In this document: one piece after another, positions 15,258-24,447 of the stretch
How positions within the stretch are numbered: the first letter of the stretch is position 1
Layout: each line of letters begins with the position of its first letter
From: an uncultured Treponema sp.
GTDB lineage: Bacteria > Spirochaetota > Spirochaetia > Treponematales > Treponemataceae
Assembly (NCBI GenBank): GCA_946615905.1
Contig: CAMOIE010000004.1
Span: 120,921-184,920, forward strand
Direction of reading: 5' to 3'
Length of the DNA: 64,000 nt
Position numbers and translations under genes: made by a program
Notes under the pieces: model-generated
Told to the model about the DNA's origin: nothing
The model's database searches: none
What the model saw: the letters and a program-made list of their open reading frames with translations, nothing else

Positions 15258-17120
15258 ATGAGTTTGACTCTTGATGACATCAAACACCCCGGAATTAAAT
15301 CTTGGGTAGAAGAATGTGTCAAAATGTGTGAACCTGACAATGTTGTTGTTGTTGACGGTTCTAACGAAGAATACGACCGCCTTATGAAAGTCTGCGTAGA
15401 CAAAGGCCTCGCAACTCCATTGGCAAAGAAACCCCACAGCTACCTTTTCCGCTCACTTCCGAGCGATGTTGCACGCGTTGAAAGCCGCACATTCATTTCT
15501 TCTGTAAAAGAAGAAGATGCCGGTCCGACAAACCACTGGATTGACCCCGTTGAGCTTAAAGCAACAATGAAAGGCCTCTACAAGGGCTGTATGCACGGAC
15601 GCACAATGTACGTCATTCCTTTCTGCATGGGACCTCTTGGTTCACCCATCTCAAAGAACGGCGTTGAGGTAACAGACTCTGAATACGTCGTCCTCAACAT
15701 GGACATCATGACACGCGCTGGAAAGAAAGTTTTGGACATCTTCAACGCTGACTCTAAAGCTGAATTCGTTCCTTGTCTCCACTCTGTCGGTAAGCCGCTC
15801 AACAACGGTGAGTCTGACAACGGCATTTGGCCCTGCGCTGACGTTGAGCACAAATACATCTCACAGTTCCCGGAAGAAGGACTCATCTGGTCTTACGGCT
15901 CTGGATACGGTGGAAACGCCCTCCTCGGAAAGAAATGCTTTGCTCTCCGCATCGCTACTGTTCTTGCCCGCAAAGAAGGCTGGCTCGCTGAGCACATGCT
16001 CATCCTCAAACTTACAAATCCTGAGGGCGAAGTCAAATACGTTACTGGCGCATTCCCGTCAGCATGTGGAAAGACAAACCTCGCTATGCTTATTCCGACA
16101 ATCCCAGGCTGGAAAGTCGAGACAGTCGGTGATGACATCGCTTGGATGAAATTCGGCGAAGATGGCAGACTTTACGCCATCAACCCGGAGGCTGGCTTCT
16201 TCGGTGTTGCTCCTGGAACTTCAGCAGAAAGCAACAAGAACGCCCTTATCTCTGCCTCTGAGAACACAATCTTCACAAACTGCGCCCTCACAGAAGATGG
16301 CGATGTTTGGTGGGAAGGAATCGGCTATCCTGCAAAGGGCAAGCTCGTTGACTGGAAAGGCCAGACTCGCGACGCTCTTGCAAAAGACAAGTCACCGAAG
16401 GGCGAGGAATTCGCTCATCCGAACGCACGCTTCACAGCTCCTGCAAAACAGTGCCCCTGTATCGCATCTGACTGGGAAGACCCGAAAGGCGTTCCGATTT
16501 CTGCAATCCTCTTCGGCGGCCGCCGCCCGTCAACAGTTCCGCTGGTTCACCAGTCACGCTCTTGGAACCACGGTGTATTCCTTGGCTCTATCGTAGGATC
16601 AGAAATCACTGCTGCTTCTACAATCGATGCTTCACAGGTTGGAAAAATCCGCCGCGACCCGTTCGCAATTCTTCCTTTCTGTGGATACAACATGGGCGAC
16701 TACTTCCAGCACTGGATCGACGTTGGTCATGCAGCTAAAGATCAGGACAAACTCCCGAAAATCTTCTACGTCAACTGGTTCCGCAAGGACGAGAACAACG
16801 CAGACCTTCCGGGCGGATTCATGTGGCCTGGATACGGCGACAACTCACGCGTTCTCGCTTGGATTTTCGACCGCTGCGATGGAAAAGACAACTACATCGA
16901 CACACCGATTGGCTACATGCCCAAAGAAGGCGCACTCAACCTCGATGGTCTTGCTGATGTCTACAAGAAGCAGATTCCGACAATCACTGCTGTTGACAAG
17001 GAAGGCTGGCTCAAGGAAATCAAAGATATCCGCGAGAACCACTATCCGAAGTTCGGCAAGCACTTGCCCAAAGAACTTTCTGAGTGTCTCGACGACCTCG
17101 AAAAGCGCTTGAACGCATAA
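15258..17120 (+). CDS. pckG: phosphoenolpyruvate carboxykinase (GTP)
   Basis: 620 residues, usual for the GTP-dependent class. Signatures: [13 protein letters not shown] (P-loop/kinase-1a, about residues 265-277), [10 protein letters not shown] (kinase-2), and [24 protein letters not shown] near the C-terminus. It interconverts oxaloacetate + GTP and PEP + CO2; in fermenting spirochaetes it often runs toward oxaloacetate for succinate formation. AGGAG lies 7 nt before the ATG. Codon use is strongly biased, as expected of a highly expressed central-metabolism gene. Confidence 0.97.
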   Translation: MSLTLDDIKHPGIKSWVEECVKMCEPDNVVVVDGSNEEYDRLMKVCVDKGLATPLAKKPHSYLFRSLPSDVARVESRTFISSVKEEDAGPTNHWIDPVELKATMKGLYKGCMHGRTMYVIPFCMGPLGSPISKNGVEVTDSEYVVLNMDIMTRAGKKVLDIFNADSKAEFVPCLHSVGKPLNNGESDNGIWPCADVEHKYISQFPEEGLIWSYGSGYGGNALLGKKCFALRIATVLARKEGWLAEHMLILKLTNPEGEVKYVTGAFPSACGKTNLAMLIPTIPGWKVETVGDDIAWMKFGEDGRLYAINPEAGFFGVAPGTSAESNKNALISASENTIFTNCALTEDGDVWWEGIGYPAKGKLVDWKGQTRDALAKDKSPKGEEFAHPNARFTAPAKQCPCIASDWEDPKGVPISAILFGGRRPSTVPLVHQSRSWNHGVFLGSIVGSEITAASTIDASQVGKIRRDPFAILPFCGYNMGDYFQHWIDVGHAAKDQDKLPKIFYVNWFRKDENNADLPGGFMWPGYGDNSRVLAWIFDRCDGKDNYIDTPIGYMPKEGALNLDGLADVYKKQIPTITAVDKEGWLKEIKDIRENHYPKFGKHLPKELSECLDDLEKRLNA

Positions 17121-17148
17121 GTAAATTGGCTTCAGGCTGATTTAGACT

Positions 17149-17186
17149 GCCCGCCGGTGGAGAAATCCGCTGGCGGGCGTTTTTGT
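17149..17186 (+). terminator. intrinsic terminator of pckG
   Basis: GCCCGCCGGTGG pairs with CCGCTGGCGGGC, followed by GTTTTTG. Confidence 0.9.
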
Positions 17187-17214
17187 TTACCTGCACACAT
17201 CTTTCTATTATAAT
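17186..17214 (+). promoter_or_regulatory. leaderless promoter of the DNA methyltransferase
   Basis: TTTACC (17186-17191), 17-bp spacer, TATAAT (17209-17214), 6 nt before the ATG at 17221. Confidence 0.7.
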
Positions 17215-17220
17215 TTGCCC

Positions 17221-18180
17221 ATGTCAGAAAAAATCCGCGCAAAGAACAACCGCACGCTTACAATTTCACCAGAAGAAATCCCTGAACTTAAACAGAAAAT
17301 CATACCTCTCGAAGGAATTTCTGGACCACTTGCTACCGATGAATACTTGGACAAGACTTTTAATGGAGATTTGCTCGATGCTCTGCCACTCTTGCCAGAC
17401 TCATTTGCTGACCTCATAATAATCGATCCGCCCTACAACCTGACTAAAAACTTTGGTGGACTAAAATTCAATTCCCGCACGAATTCCGCTTATGAAGAAT
17501 ATCTTGACTCTTGGCTTCCGCAAGTCTGTAAAAAATTGAAAAACGACGGCTCCCTCTACCTCTGCGGCGACTGGAAATGTACCTCCGCCCTGCAAAATGC
17601 CTTGGAAAAAAATCTTACGATAATGAACAGAATCACCTGGCAGAGGGAAAAAGGCCGGGGAGCCCAGGCAAACTGGAAAAACGGCATGGAAGACATTTGG
17701 TTCGCCGTAAAAAATCCTGGTGACTATTATTTCAATCTGGATGCGGTGAAAATCAAACGGAGGGTACTCGCCCCCTACAAAAAGGACGGCAAGCCCAAAG
17801 ACTGGGACGAGTCAGTAGATGGAAATTTCCGCCTGACCTGCCCCTCGAACTTCTGGGACGATATTTCGATTCCCTTTTGGTCAATGCCGGAAAACACAGA
17901 CCATCCAACGCAGAAAAGCGAAAAACTTTATGCTAAGTTGATTCTCGCTTCGTCAGAACCGGGCGACATAGTTTTCGACCCATTTTTAGGCAGTGGAACA
18001 GCCTCCGTCACGGCAAAAAAACTCGGCAGGCACTATTGCGGAGTAGAACTTAGAGAAGAATACTGCCTTTATGCGGCAAAACGCCTAAAAAATGCGGAAA
18101 GCGACTCTGCGATTCAGGGCTATTTTGGAGGAGTTTTCTGGGAAAGGAATTCTTTGTCAGAACAGAAAAAATCACATTAG
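17221..18180 (+). CDS. site-specific DNA adenine methyltransferase, beta class
   Basis: 319 residues. Motif IV DPPYNLTKNFGG (about residue 70) precedes motif I FDPFLGSGT (about 253), the order of beta-class N6-adenine or N4-cytosine enzymes of the DpnA/HinfI type. It transfers a methyl group from S-adenosylmethionine to DNA. The ATG at 17221 is used rather than a TTG two codons upstream because the -10 box ends 6 nt before it. No restriction enzyme lies next to it, so it may be an orphan, regulatory or protective methylase. Its last 9 bp overlap the end of the convergent ABC ATPase gene. Confidence 0.85.
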   Translation: MSEKIRAKNNRTLTISPEEIPELKQKIIPLEGISGPLATDEYLDKTFNGDLLDALPLLPDSFADLIIIDPPYNLTKNFGGLKFNSRTNSAYEEYLDSWLPQVCKKLKNDGSLYLCGDWKCTSALQNALEKNLTIMNRITWQREKGRGAQANWKNGMEDIWFAVKNPGDYYFNLDAVKIKRRVLAPYKKDGKPKDWDESVDGNFRLTCPSNFWDDISIPFWSMPENTDHPTQKSEKLYAKLILASSEPGDIVFDPFLGSGTASVTAKKLGRHYCGVELREEYCLYAAKRLKNAESDSAIQGYFGGVFWERNSLSEQKKSH

Positions 18181-19152
18181 GATTTTTCGTAAAATTTCGA
18201 TTTTTACTTGGCTTCCGGGCGAATACTCAAAATCCTCGTTTGTCGGGGCATCTGCCGTGATTTTATCTGCTGAAAGTTCCTGACATTCCAAAATGTAGCG
18301 GGTCTTTTCTCCCAAAAAGGACGAGGACAAAATCTTTGCGGTAAAATCTAAATCCGACTCCAGCGGTAAAATTTTAATCCATTCCGGGCGGACAAGGTAT
18401 TTTTTTGCCTCATCACCGAATCTTAAAAAGTTCGCCCGGCCGACAAAATCAGCGGTGAAAAAATCTTTTGGGTGAAAATAGATTTCTTTGGGGCTTCCTG
18501 CCTGCAAGAGTTTTCCATCGTGAATTACGGCGATTTTGTCAGAAAGGGAGAGGGCTTCCTCCTGGTCGTGGGTGACGTAGACGGTCGTAATCTTGAGTTT
18601 TTTTTGAATTTCGCGAAGTTCTTCCCGGACTTGAATGCGGAGTTTTGTGTCCAGACTTGAAAGCGGTTCGTCCATCAGCAGGATTTTCGGCTCCAGGACA
18701 AGGGCACGGCCCAAAGCCGCTCTCTGCTGCTGACCGCCCGAAAGTTCGTCTGGGTATCGGGTCAAAAGATTCTCAATCTCAAGAATTTGGGCAAGCTGTC
18801 GGACTTTTTCTTCATTTTGGATTTTGTCCTTGCTTTTTAATTTCAGTCCGTACAAAAGGTTCTGCCTGACAGTCAAATGTGGGAAAAGCGCGTAATCCTG
18901 AAAGACCATGCCGATTTTGCGTTCATTCGGCTCTATTCCCTCTTGGTCGATTCCGTCGATTTTTATTTTACCTTGTGCCGGTTCCAAAAAGCCGGAAATC
19001 AGTCTGAGCAAAGTCGTCTTGCCACAGCCGGAAGGTCCCAGAAGTGTTGTGAAAGTTCCGGCCTCGATTTCGAGTGAAAAATCGTTGACGGCGGCAGTTG
19101 TGCCAAAGTTATATGAGAGATGTTCAAGCGAAAGCGCCGGATTTTTAGACAT
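18172..19152 (-). CDS. ABC transporter ATP-binding protein, iron type (FbpC-like)
   Basis: 326 residues. Walker A GPSGCGKTT, Q-loop VFQDYALFPH, signature LSGGQQQR, Walker B ILLMDEPLSSLD, and H-loop VTHDQEEAL all intact; C-terminal TOBE-like region from about 235. It powers the transporter formed with the permease and binding protein upstream in the same operon. The family covers ferric iron, phosphonate, thiamine and polyamine systems; iron is inferred from the binding protein. Confidence 0.9.
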   Translation of the reverse strand: MSKNPALSLEHLSYNFGTTAAVNDFSLEIEAGTFTTLLGPSGCGKTTLLRLISGFLEPAQGKIKIDGIDQEGIEPNERKIGMVFQDYALFPHLTVRQNLLYGLKLKSKDKIQNEEKVRQLAQILEIENLLTRYPDELSGGQQQRAALGRALVLEPKILLMDEPLSSLDTKLRIQVREELREIQKKLKITTVYVTHDQEEALSLSDKIAVIHDGKLLQAGSPKEIYFHPKDFFTADFVGRANFLRFGDEAKKYLVRPEWIKILPLESDLDFTAKILSSSFLGEKTRYILECQELSADKITADAPTNEDFEYSPGSQVKIEILRKILM

Positions 19153-19183
19153 TCAAAGCCTCCCAAAAAATTGCAAAAGCCCG

Positions 19184-20797
19184 TCAGCGGGCAAAAATTT
19201 TCCGTTTAATAATCATTCCGATTCCCAAAATTGTAAAGGTCATGCAGGTTAGAACAAGGGCAAGGGCAGCGGAATCTCCCCAGTCGCCTTGTTCCGCGAG
19301 ATTCAGGATTTTTATCGAGGCGAGCGGAGTTTTGAAAGAGACTAAAAAAATCACCGCGCTCAAAGTTCCGACCCCGCGCACAAAAGAATAAATAAAGGCC
19401 GAAAAAATTCCACCGGAAGAAATCGGAGTCAGGACGGAAAAAAGTGTTTTAATCCGATTCGCCCCGAGAGAACGGGCAGAGTCGTCCAAAGTTGGGCGGA
19501 TTTGCTCAAAAACAGAAGAAATCACCCGATACGAAAAGGGCAAAAATGCCACGGACTCCGCGAGAATTATCAGGGCGGCAGAATTTTTAAATCGCACTGA
19601 CGTGGAGGCGATTGCCAGAGCCAGACCGAACAGAGTTCCGGGAACCGCCGCAGGAATTTGGCAGACGACATCGATTGTCCTGCCAAAGGGAGAATTTGTC
19701 CGCTTGCAAAAATATGAGCAAAGCAAGGCGAGAAAGGTCGAGATTATCGCGGAAATAAAGGCAAAGCAGAAGGAATTTTTCAATTCTTTTGCAAAAGTCC
19801 CGATTTTTTGAATATGGCTGAGGGTGAATTCCGGGTTTACTCCCCAGAGCTTTTGAAAGCTTCCCGCCAAAACCGCAAAGCCTTGTGCCAGAACAATAGC
19901 AGAAATAAAAGCACAGAAAATAAAGGCGAGGATTTTTACCCAGACGGGAGATTTTCGCGCAATAACCGAAGAGTATTTTCCGCCGATTGTCGCTGTTTTT
20001 CCGGCAGATTTTTTTGCCAGATGATTTTGGAGGGCGAATAAAATCAGCGATGGAAGAAGCAAAATAATTCCCAAAACGGCGGAAGTTCCGACATTGAGCC
20101 AGCCTGTCAGCTGCGTGTAAATTTCAACGGCAAGAACCCTAAAGCGGCCGCCGACAATCATCGGGTTGCCAAAGTCACTGAGGACAGAAACGCCTATAAA
20201 AAGCAGGGCTGAAATTATTCCCGGAGCGGAAAGCGGCAACGTCACTGTGAAAAAAGTTCTGAATCGTCCGGCTCCGAGACTTCTGGAAGCCTGTTCCAAG
20301 GCAGGGTTGATTCCGTTCAGCGTTTGCAGGCAAATCAAGTATGCAATCGGAAAAAATGTCAGTGTCTGGGCGAGCAAGAGTCCCCAAAATCCGTAGAGCG
20401 AAATATCCAGTCCGAGCAAGCTTTTGGTGATGAATCCGTTCCGTCCAACTAGAAGGATAAAGGCCAGGCCCCCGACAAAAGGCGGCGTAATCAGATGAAC
20501 GACTGGAACAGCGGAAAAGAATTTTTTAAATGGCAGGTCAGTTTTTTTCACTGCAAAGGCGTATAAAAATCCTGTGATTACGGAAAGCGTTGTTGAGCAA
20601 ACACATTCCAAAAAAGTGTTTTTTACGGCCTGCCAAGTCCGGTCAGCTTTTAAAACTGAAGAAAAATCTGCCGCTGTCGGCTTTAAAATCACCGTGACGA
20701 GAGGAAAAATTATTGATATGCATAAAAAAACAACGGCGGCAAACCATAATAAACAGAATGATTTGCTGCCGTCGCCAATTTTTATTTTAGATTTCAA
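19184..20797 (-). CDS. ABC transporter permease with two fused membrane domains (FbpB-like)
   Basis: 537 residues with about twelve hydrophobic helices and two EAA-type loops (LEQASRSLGAGRFRTFFTVTLPL and LDDSARSLGANRIKTLFSVLTPI), so one chain makes the whole channel, as in FbpB/FutB. The start is a TTG at 20797 with AGG 8 nt upstream; no ATG is suitable. It begins 8 nt after the binding protein gene ends. Confidence 0.88.
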   Translation of the reverse strand: MKSKIKIGDGSKSFCLLWFAAVVFLCISIIFPLVTVILKPTAADFSSVLKADRTWQAVKNTFLECVCSTTLSVITGFLYAFAVKKTDLPFKKFFSAVPVVHLITPPFVGGLAFILLVGRNGFITKSLLGLDISLYGFWGLLLAQTLTFFPIAYLICLQTLNGINPALEQASRSLGAGRFRTFFTVTLPLSAPGIISALLFIGVSVLSDFGNPMIVGGRFRVLAVEIYTQLTGWLNVGTSAVLGIILLLPSLILFALQNHLAKKSAGKTATIGGKYSSVIARKSPVWVKILAFIFCAFISAIVLAQGFAVLAGSFQKLWGVNPEFTLSHIQKIGTFAKELKNSFCFAFISAIISTFLALLCSYFCKRTNSPFGRTIDVVCQIPAAVPGTLFGLALAIASTSVRFKNSAALIILAESVAFLPFSYRVISSVFEQIRPTLDDSARSLGANRIKTLFSVLTPISSGGIFSAFIYSFVRGVGTLSAVIFLVSFKTPLASIKILNLAEQGDWGDSAALALVLTCMTFTILGIGMIIKRKIFAR

Positions 20798-20805
20798 GAA
20801 GATGC

Positions 20806-21798
20806 CTATTTTACTTCCTGAGTCCAGCGGGCAATAACTTCTTCCCGTTGGTCAGCAGCCTTTTGTGTATCATACTTAATCAAGTCGATGTCGGCAACAG
20901 GAATGGAACCTTCCGCCCCCTTTGCGTCAGGATTTACCGGAATCGTAAAGTCAATTGAAGACATAAGTTCCTGAGCTTCAGCCGAAAGCATAAAGTCAAC
21001 GAATTTTTTAGCGGCGGAAAGATTTTTTGCGTTTTTCATAATTGAAATAGCGTCAACATCACCGACAGACTGAGGCGGGGCGACCAGCTGAATGTCAAAT
21101 CCCTCTGAGCGATATTTTGCAAGGGCATGAAGATAAGAGACTCCGATTGTATATTCACCGGTTCCGATTAATTTTGCCGGGGCAGAGCCTGAATCCGGGA
21201 ACTGACCGACAAGGGGTGCCAAAGTCAAAAGATATTTCCATCCGGCATCCCAGCCGAGCCGCTGCAACTGGTCCTGAACGAACAAATATGCCGTGGAAGA
21301 AGCCACGGGATTTGTAAGGACGATTTCTCCCTTGAAATCTGAGTCAAGCAAGTCATCCCAAGTTTGAGGAATGTCTTTTCCTAGGAATTTCTGGGAGAAA
21401 CGCTCTTTGTTTATACCGATTCCCAAAGTCAGGACGCAAAAGCCAGTCCAAGTTCCGTTTTTTGATTTCGCATATTCCGGAATTTTTTCTGCAGCAGAAG
21501 TCTTGTATTTTTCCAAGGCACCGGCGGCATCAGCCTGCATGTGGTAGTTTGACGCTCCTCCGAGAAGGACGTCAGCCTGAGGGTCATTCTTTTCTGCAAT
21601 TACGCGGTTTACAAGCTCTCCGGTCGTTGCCCGTAAGTAAGAAACCGGAATTCCAGTCTTCTCTGTAAAAAGGTCGGTCAGTGCTTTTGTCTCTTCATCA
21701 TGGATGATAGAATATACGTGTAATTCGCCGCTTTCATTTGAGCAGGCGCAGAGAAGAATCGACAAAAGTAAGGTTGGTAAAAAATGTGATTTTTTCAT
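20806..21798 (-). CDS. ABC transporter substrate-binding lipoprotein, ferric iron type
   Basis: 330 residues. Signal peptide with lipobox LLCACS (Cys 19), so the mature protein is anchored to a membrane. The mature part has the type 2 periplasmic fold of FbpA/FutA-like proteins (ELHVYSIIHDEETKALTDLFTEKTGI, PQADVLLGG, DVDAISIMKNAKN). First gene of a binding protein-permease-ATPase operon. The ligand (Fe3+, or an organic anion such as a phosphonate) is not certain. Confidence 0.87.
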   Translation of the reverse strand: MKKSHFLPTLLLSILLCACSNESGELHVYSIIHDEETKALTDLFTEKTGIPVSYLRATTGELVNRVIAEKNDPQADVLLGGASNYHMQADAAGALEKYKTSAAEKIPEYAKSKNGTWTGFCVLTLGIGINKERFSQKFLGKDIPQTWDDLLDSDFKGEIVLTNPVASSTAYLFVQDQLQRLGWDAGWKYLLTLAPLVGQFPDSGSAPAKLIGTGEYTIGVSYLHALAKYRSEGFDIQLVAPPQSVGDVDAISIMKNAKNLSAAKKFVDFMLSAEAQELMSSIDFTIPVNPDAKGAEGSIPVADIDLIKYDTQKAADQREEVIARWTQEVK

Positions 21799-21826
21799 AG
21801 GAACCTCGGATTTTTAATTTCCCAGT

Positions 21827-21856
21827 ATTTTACTTTCATTTAAGGAAAAAGGTCAA
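21827..21856 (-). promoter_or_regulatory. promoter of the iron-type ABC operon
   Basis: TTGACC (21856-21851), 18-bp spacer, TAAAAT (21832-21827). I see no clear Fur box. Confidence 0.6.
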
Positions 21857-21873
21857 GATATTAAAAAACTGTT

Positions 21874-22866
21874 TTATAAAATTTTGATTTTACAAAAAAT
21901 CGGCAGGTGGTCGGAATAACCGCTTCCCTTCCAGATTTTGTAAGACTGAGGACAGCCGTTTGAATCTGCCCAGTGACCGCTAGTGAGCGGAGAAAATTCT
22001 GAGATTTCAAGATTAGCCGCAAAAAAATGGTCGATTCTTGACCATTCGCCTTTGAACCTGTAGGAACCCGGCTCCAAAAGACCTTTCCCCGGCAAAATCC
22101 ACGGGGAATAAACCGGACATGCGGAAAATTCCGGGGATAAAATCACGTTGTATGTCTTTTCGCTCGTGTCAGACTTCCATGTGAATTCTGAAATGTCGCG
22201 GTTGAAGTCTCCGCAGGCAAGGACTCCTCCTGACTCAGCAGCCCGCTTTATGCATGAGGCGAGGACTTTTTCCTGGGCATCCCGCCAAACTTCGGATTTT
22301 TCCGCCCCGCCAGATTTGCTTTTCCAGTGGTTCACAAAAAGCGTGAAAGTTTTTTCGCCGACATTTACGGAAAGCTCCAGAATCGGGCGGAGCTGGGGCT
22401 GCTTTGATTCTTCGGTCTTAATACTAAGCGAGTGCAGGCGGCTTTTTTCGAGCGGAAATCTGGAGAGAACTGCAAGACCTATTGCCGCCCCGTCCTCCTT
22501 TGCAAAAGTTCCGTACTTGTAAATGTTTTTTAAATTGAAAGTCCCGCTCAAAAAATTCGAAATGTCGTAAATCTGCTCCTCTTTTTCGATTTCTTCTAGA
22601 ACTACTAAATCAGCGTTTGCGGCCTTTATGACTTCGCAGAGACGTTCCAGTCGGACTTTGTATTTTTCCTCTCCCCAGCCGGATTTTGCGCTCAAAAATT
22701 CGCTGTATTCTGTTCCATCGCTGACAGAATCAAAAAAAGTCTCGCAGTTCCAGTTCAAAACGGAAATCTCTTCGTAGCCTGATTTTTCGCAGGAAAGGAC
22801 TGAACAGGCGCAGAAAAAACATGCGGCCGGCAACAAACAAAAGTGAAGGAAATTGAATTTTTTCAT
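21874..22866 (-). CDS. endonuclease/exonuclease/phosphatase-family lipoprotein
   Basis: 330 residues. Signal peptide with Cys-rich end (FFCACSVLSC), likely lipidated. EEP-fold motifs: ISVLNWNCETF, ADLVVLEEIE, FVNHWKSKSGG, LACGDFNRD and SDHLPIFCKI, which supply the metal ligands and the catalytic Asp/His. It may be a surface or periplasmic nuclease or phosphodiesterase. The ribosome site AAGGTGAGG lies inside a hairpin (22868-22902) right before the ATG. Confidence 0.85.
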   Translation of the reverse strand: MKKFNFLHFCLLPAACFFCACSVLSCEKSGYEEISVLNWNCETFFDSVSDGTEYSEFLSAKSGWGEEKYKVRLERLCEVIKAANADLVVLEEIEKEEQIYDISNFLSGTFNLKNIYKYGTFAKEDGAAIGLAVLSRFPLEKSRLHSLSIKTEESKQPQLRPILELSVNVGEKTFTLFVNHWKSKSGGAEKSEVWRDAQEKVLASCIKRAAESGGVLACGDFNRDISEFTWKSDTSEKTYNVILSPEFSACPVYSPWILPGKGLLEPGSYRFKGEWSRIDHFFAANLEISEFSPLTSGHWADSNGCPQSYKIWKGSGYSDHLPIFCKIKIL

Positions 22867-22867
22867 A

Positions 22868-22902
22868 AAAAAACCTCACCTTATTTATAGGCGAGGTTTT
22901 TC
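22868..22902 (-). promoter_or_regulatory. hairpin that buries the ribosome site of the EEP gene
   Basis: On the minus strand AAAAACCTCGCC pairs with GGTGAGGTTTTT (one mismatch), followed by T residues and the ATG. It looks like an intrinsic terminator, but its right arm is the ribosome-binding site (AAGGTGAGG) of the gene. It may end ychF transcripts, or act as an attenuator for the EEP gene. Confidence 0.55.
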
Positions 22903-22952
22903 AAAATTCGGCAAGATTCAAGAATGAAAAGAAAAAAATTTGATTTTTTTCG

Positions 22953-23088
22953 CTGCGTTAGAGCGTGTAGCTCCGCAAGTAGCACGGCGGTTGAGCAAAG
23001 TCGAAACCCCGTGCTATGAGGGTTACCGAAGAGCGGAAGGCTCGACGGCGTGAGGAAGCCTAGCGACCGAACGGCGAACGCCCGAATT
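22953..23088. repeat. dispersed GC-rich intergenic repeat, copy 3
   Basis: Contains TATGAGGGTTACCGAA (also at 35770-35788 within copy 5) and ends CCGAACGGCGAACGCCCGAATTCTT, the end shared with copies 2 and 10. No coding potential. Confidence 0.7.
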
Positions 23089-23090
23089 CT

Positions 23091-24227
23091 TTACTTTGTC
23101 ACGTTGAACTTAAAGAAGAGAACATCACCGTCCTGGACGACATATTCTTTTCCTTCCGTGCGGTACTTTCCGGCTTCCTTGATTTTCTCTTCGGAACCGT
23201 ACTGGCGCAAATCGTCAACCGTGTAGGCCTCGGCTTTGATAAAGCCCTTCTCAAAGTCAGTGTGGATGACACCTGCGGCCTGAGGAGCCTTGTCGCCGTT
23301 GTGGATTGTCCATGCGCGGCACTCGTCGGGACCGCCCGTAAAGAATGTGCGCAATCCCATCAGGTGGTAGGCGGCGCGGGCAAGAACTGTCAGGCCTGAT
23401 TCTTTAAGTCCGACAGACTCCATGAATTCCTTGCGGTCGTTGGGATCGGTGATTTCAACAAGGTCGCTCTCGAATTTTCCGCAGATTACGATTACTTCGG
23501 ATTTTTCAGCGGCGGCCATTTTTTTGACGGTCTCAACGTATTTGTTAGTTCCAGCTTCGATTGTGTCTTCATCGATGTTGCAGACAAAAAGCTGGGGTTT
23601 TACGGTCAAAAGATGGAGGTCGTAGATTCCGGCCTTTTCCTCGTCAGTCAGCTCGACTTCGCGGGCACATTTTCCTTCCTGGAGGACGGGAATCAGTTTT
23701 TTGACGGCGGAAAGGTAGCCAGAGTATTTTTTCTCCTCTTCCTTGCCCATAGCGCGGATTGCACGGGTCACTTTGTCCTGGCGCTTGTTGATTGTGTCTA
23801 GGTCGGCCTGACAAAGCTCGTAGTTGATTGTGAGAATGTCTGACTCAGGGTCAATCGGTGCGTCAGTCTTTGCGTCATCGCGGACGTGCTGGATGTCAGG
23901 ATTGTCAAAGCAGCGGACAACATGGGCGATTACGGAAGTCTCGCGGATGTTTGCAAGGAACTGGTTTCCCAAACCTTCACCCTGGCTGGCTCCCTTGATA
24001 AGACCGGCGATGTCAACAAAGTCAACCGTGGCGGGAATTTTCTTTTTTGGCTGGAAGACGGACGCCATAAAATCAAGACGTTCGTCTGGAAGTTCTACGA
24101 CTCCAACGTTCGGGTCGATTGTACAGAAAGGATAATTTTCGGCAGCAGCCGGGGCTTTAGTCAGTGCAGAAAAAATCGTGGATTTTCCAACGTTCGGCAG
24201 ACCGACAATACCGCAAGTAAGTTTCAT
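23091..24227 (-). CDS. ychF: redox-regulated ATPase YchF (OLA1 family)
   Basis: 378 residues, slightly longer than the usual ~363. G1 GLPNVGKST, switch-like [20 protein letters not shown], and G4 as NIDE in place of NKxD, the hallmark of ATP-preferring OLA1/YchF. A C-terminal TGS domain follows (about 290-378, [16 protein letters not shown]). It binds ribosomes and modulates stress responses and translation. AGGA lies 8 nt before the ATG. Confidence 0.95.
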   Translation of the reverse strand: MKLTCGIVGLPNVGKSTIFSALTKAPAAAENYPFCTIDPNVGVVELPDERLDFMASVFQPKKKIPATVDFVDIAGLIKGASQGEGLGNQFLANIRETSVIAHVVRCFDNPDIQHVRDDAKTDAPIDPESDILTINYELCQADLDTINKRQDKVTRAIRAMGKEEEKKYSGYLSAVKKLIPVLQEGKCAREVELTDEEKAGIYDLHLLTVKPQLFVCNIDEDTIEAGTNKYVETVKKMAAAEKSEVIVICGKFESDLVEITDPNDRKEFMESVGLKESGLTVLARAAYHLMGLRTFFTGGPDECRAWTIHNGDKAPQAAGVIHTDFEKGFIKAEAYTVDDLRQYGSEEKIKEAGKYRTEGKEYVVQDGDVLFFKFNVTK

Positions 24228-24303
24228 ATCTTAAGTCCTGTAAATTGATATTTTCGCCTATTTTAGACCTTTTGCCCGTTCGTTTCAATAATCGATTTTT
24301 CTG

Positions 24304-24415
24304 GCACCCCCGCCGCTTTCTTCGGCGGGCCGGGCTTTGCGGGGCTACGGCTTTCGCCTCCGACCGCCTCCGGCGTTTTCGCTCCGCTCACCCCTCCAAT
24401 CCCTGGTGCGTTTAC
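24304..24415. repeat. dispersed GC-rich intergenic repeat, copy 4
   Basis: CGGCGGGCCGGGCTTTGCGG...CCCCTCCAATCCCTGGTGCG, closely related to copy 1 in the same orientation. It sits immediately upstream of the MATE promoter. Confidence 0.7.
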
Positions 24416-24440
24416 AAAGTCTGCAATATTCCGCTATCAT
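24411..24440 (+). promoter_or_regulatory. leaderless promoter of the MATE gene
   Basis: TTTACA (24411-24416), 18-bp spacer, TATCAT (24435-24440), 7 nt before the ATG at 24448; no ribosome site. Confidence 0.6.
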
Positions 24441-24447
24441 TTTCACC

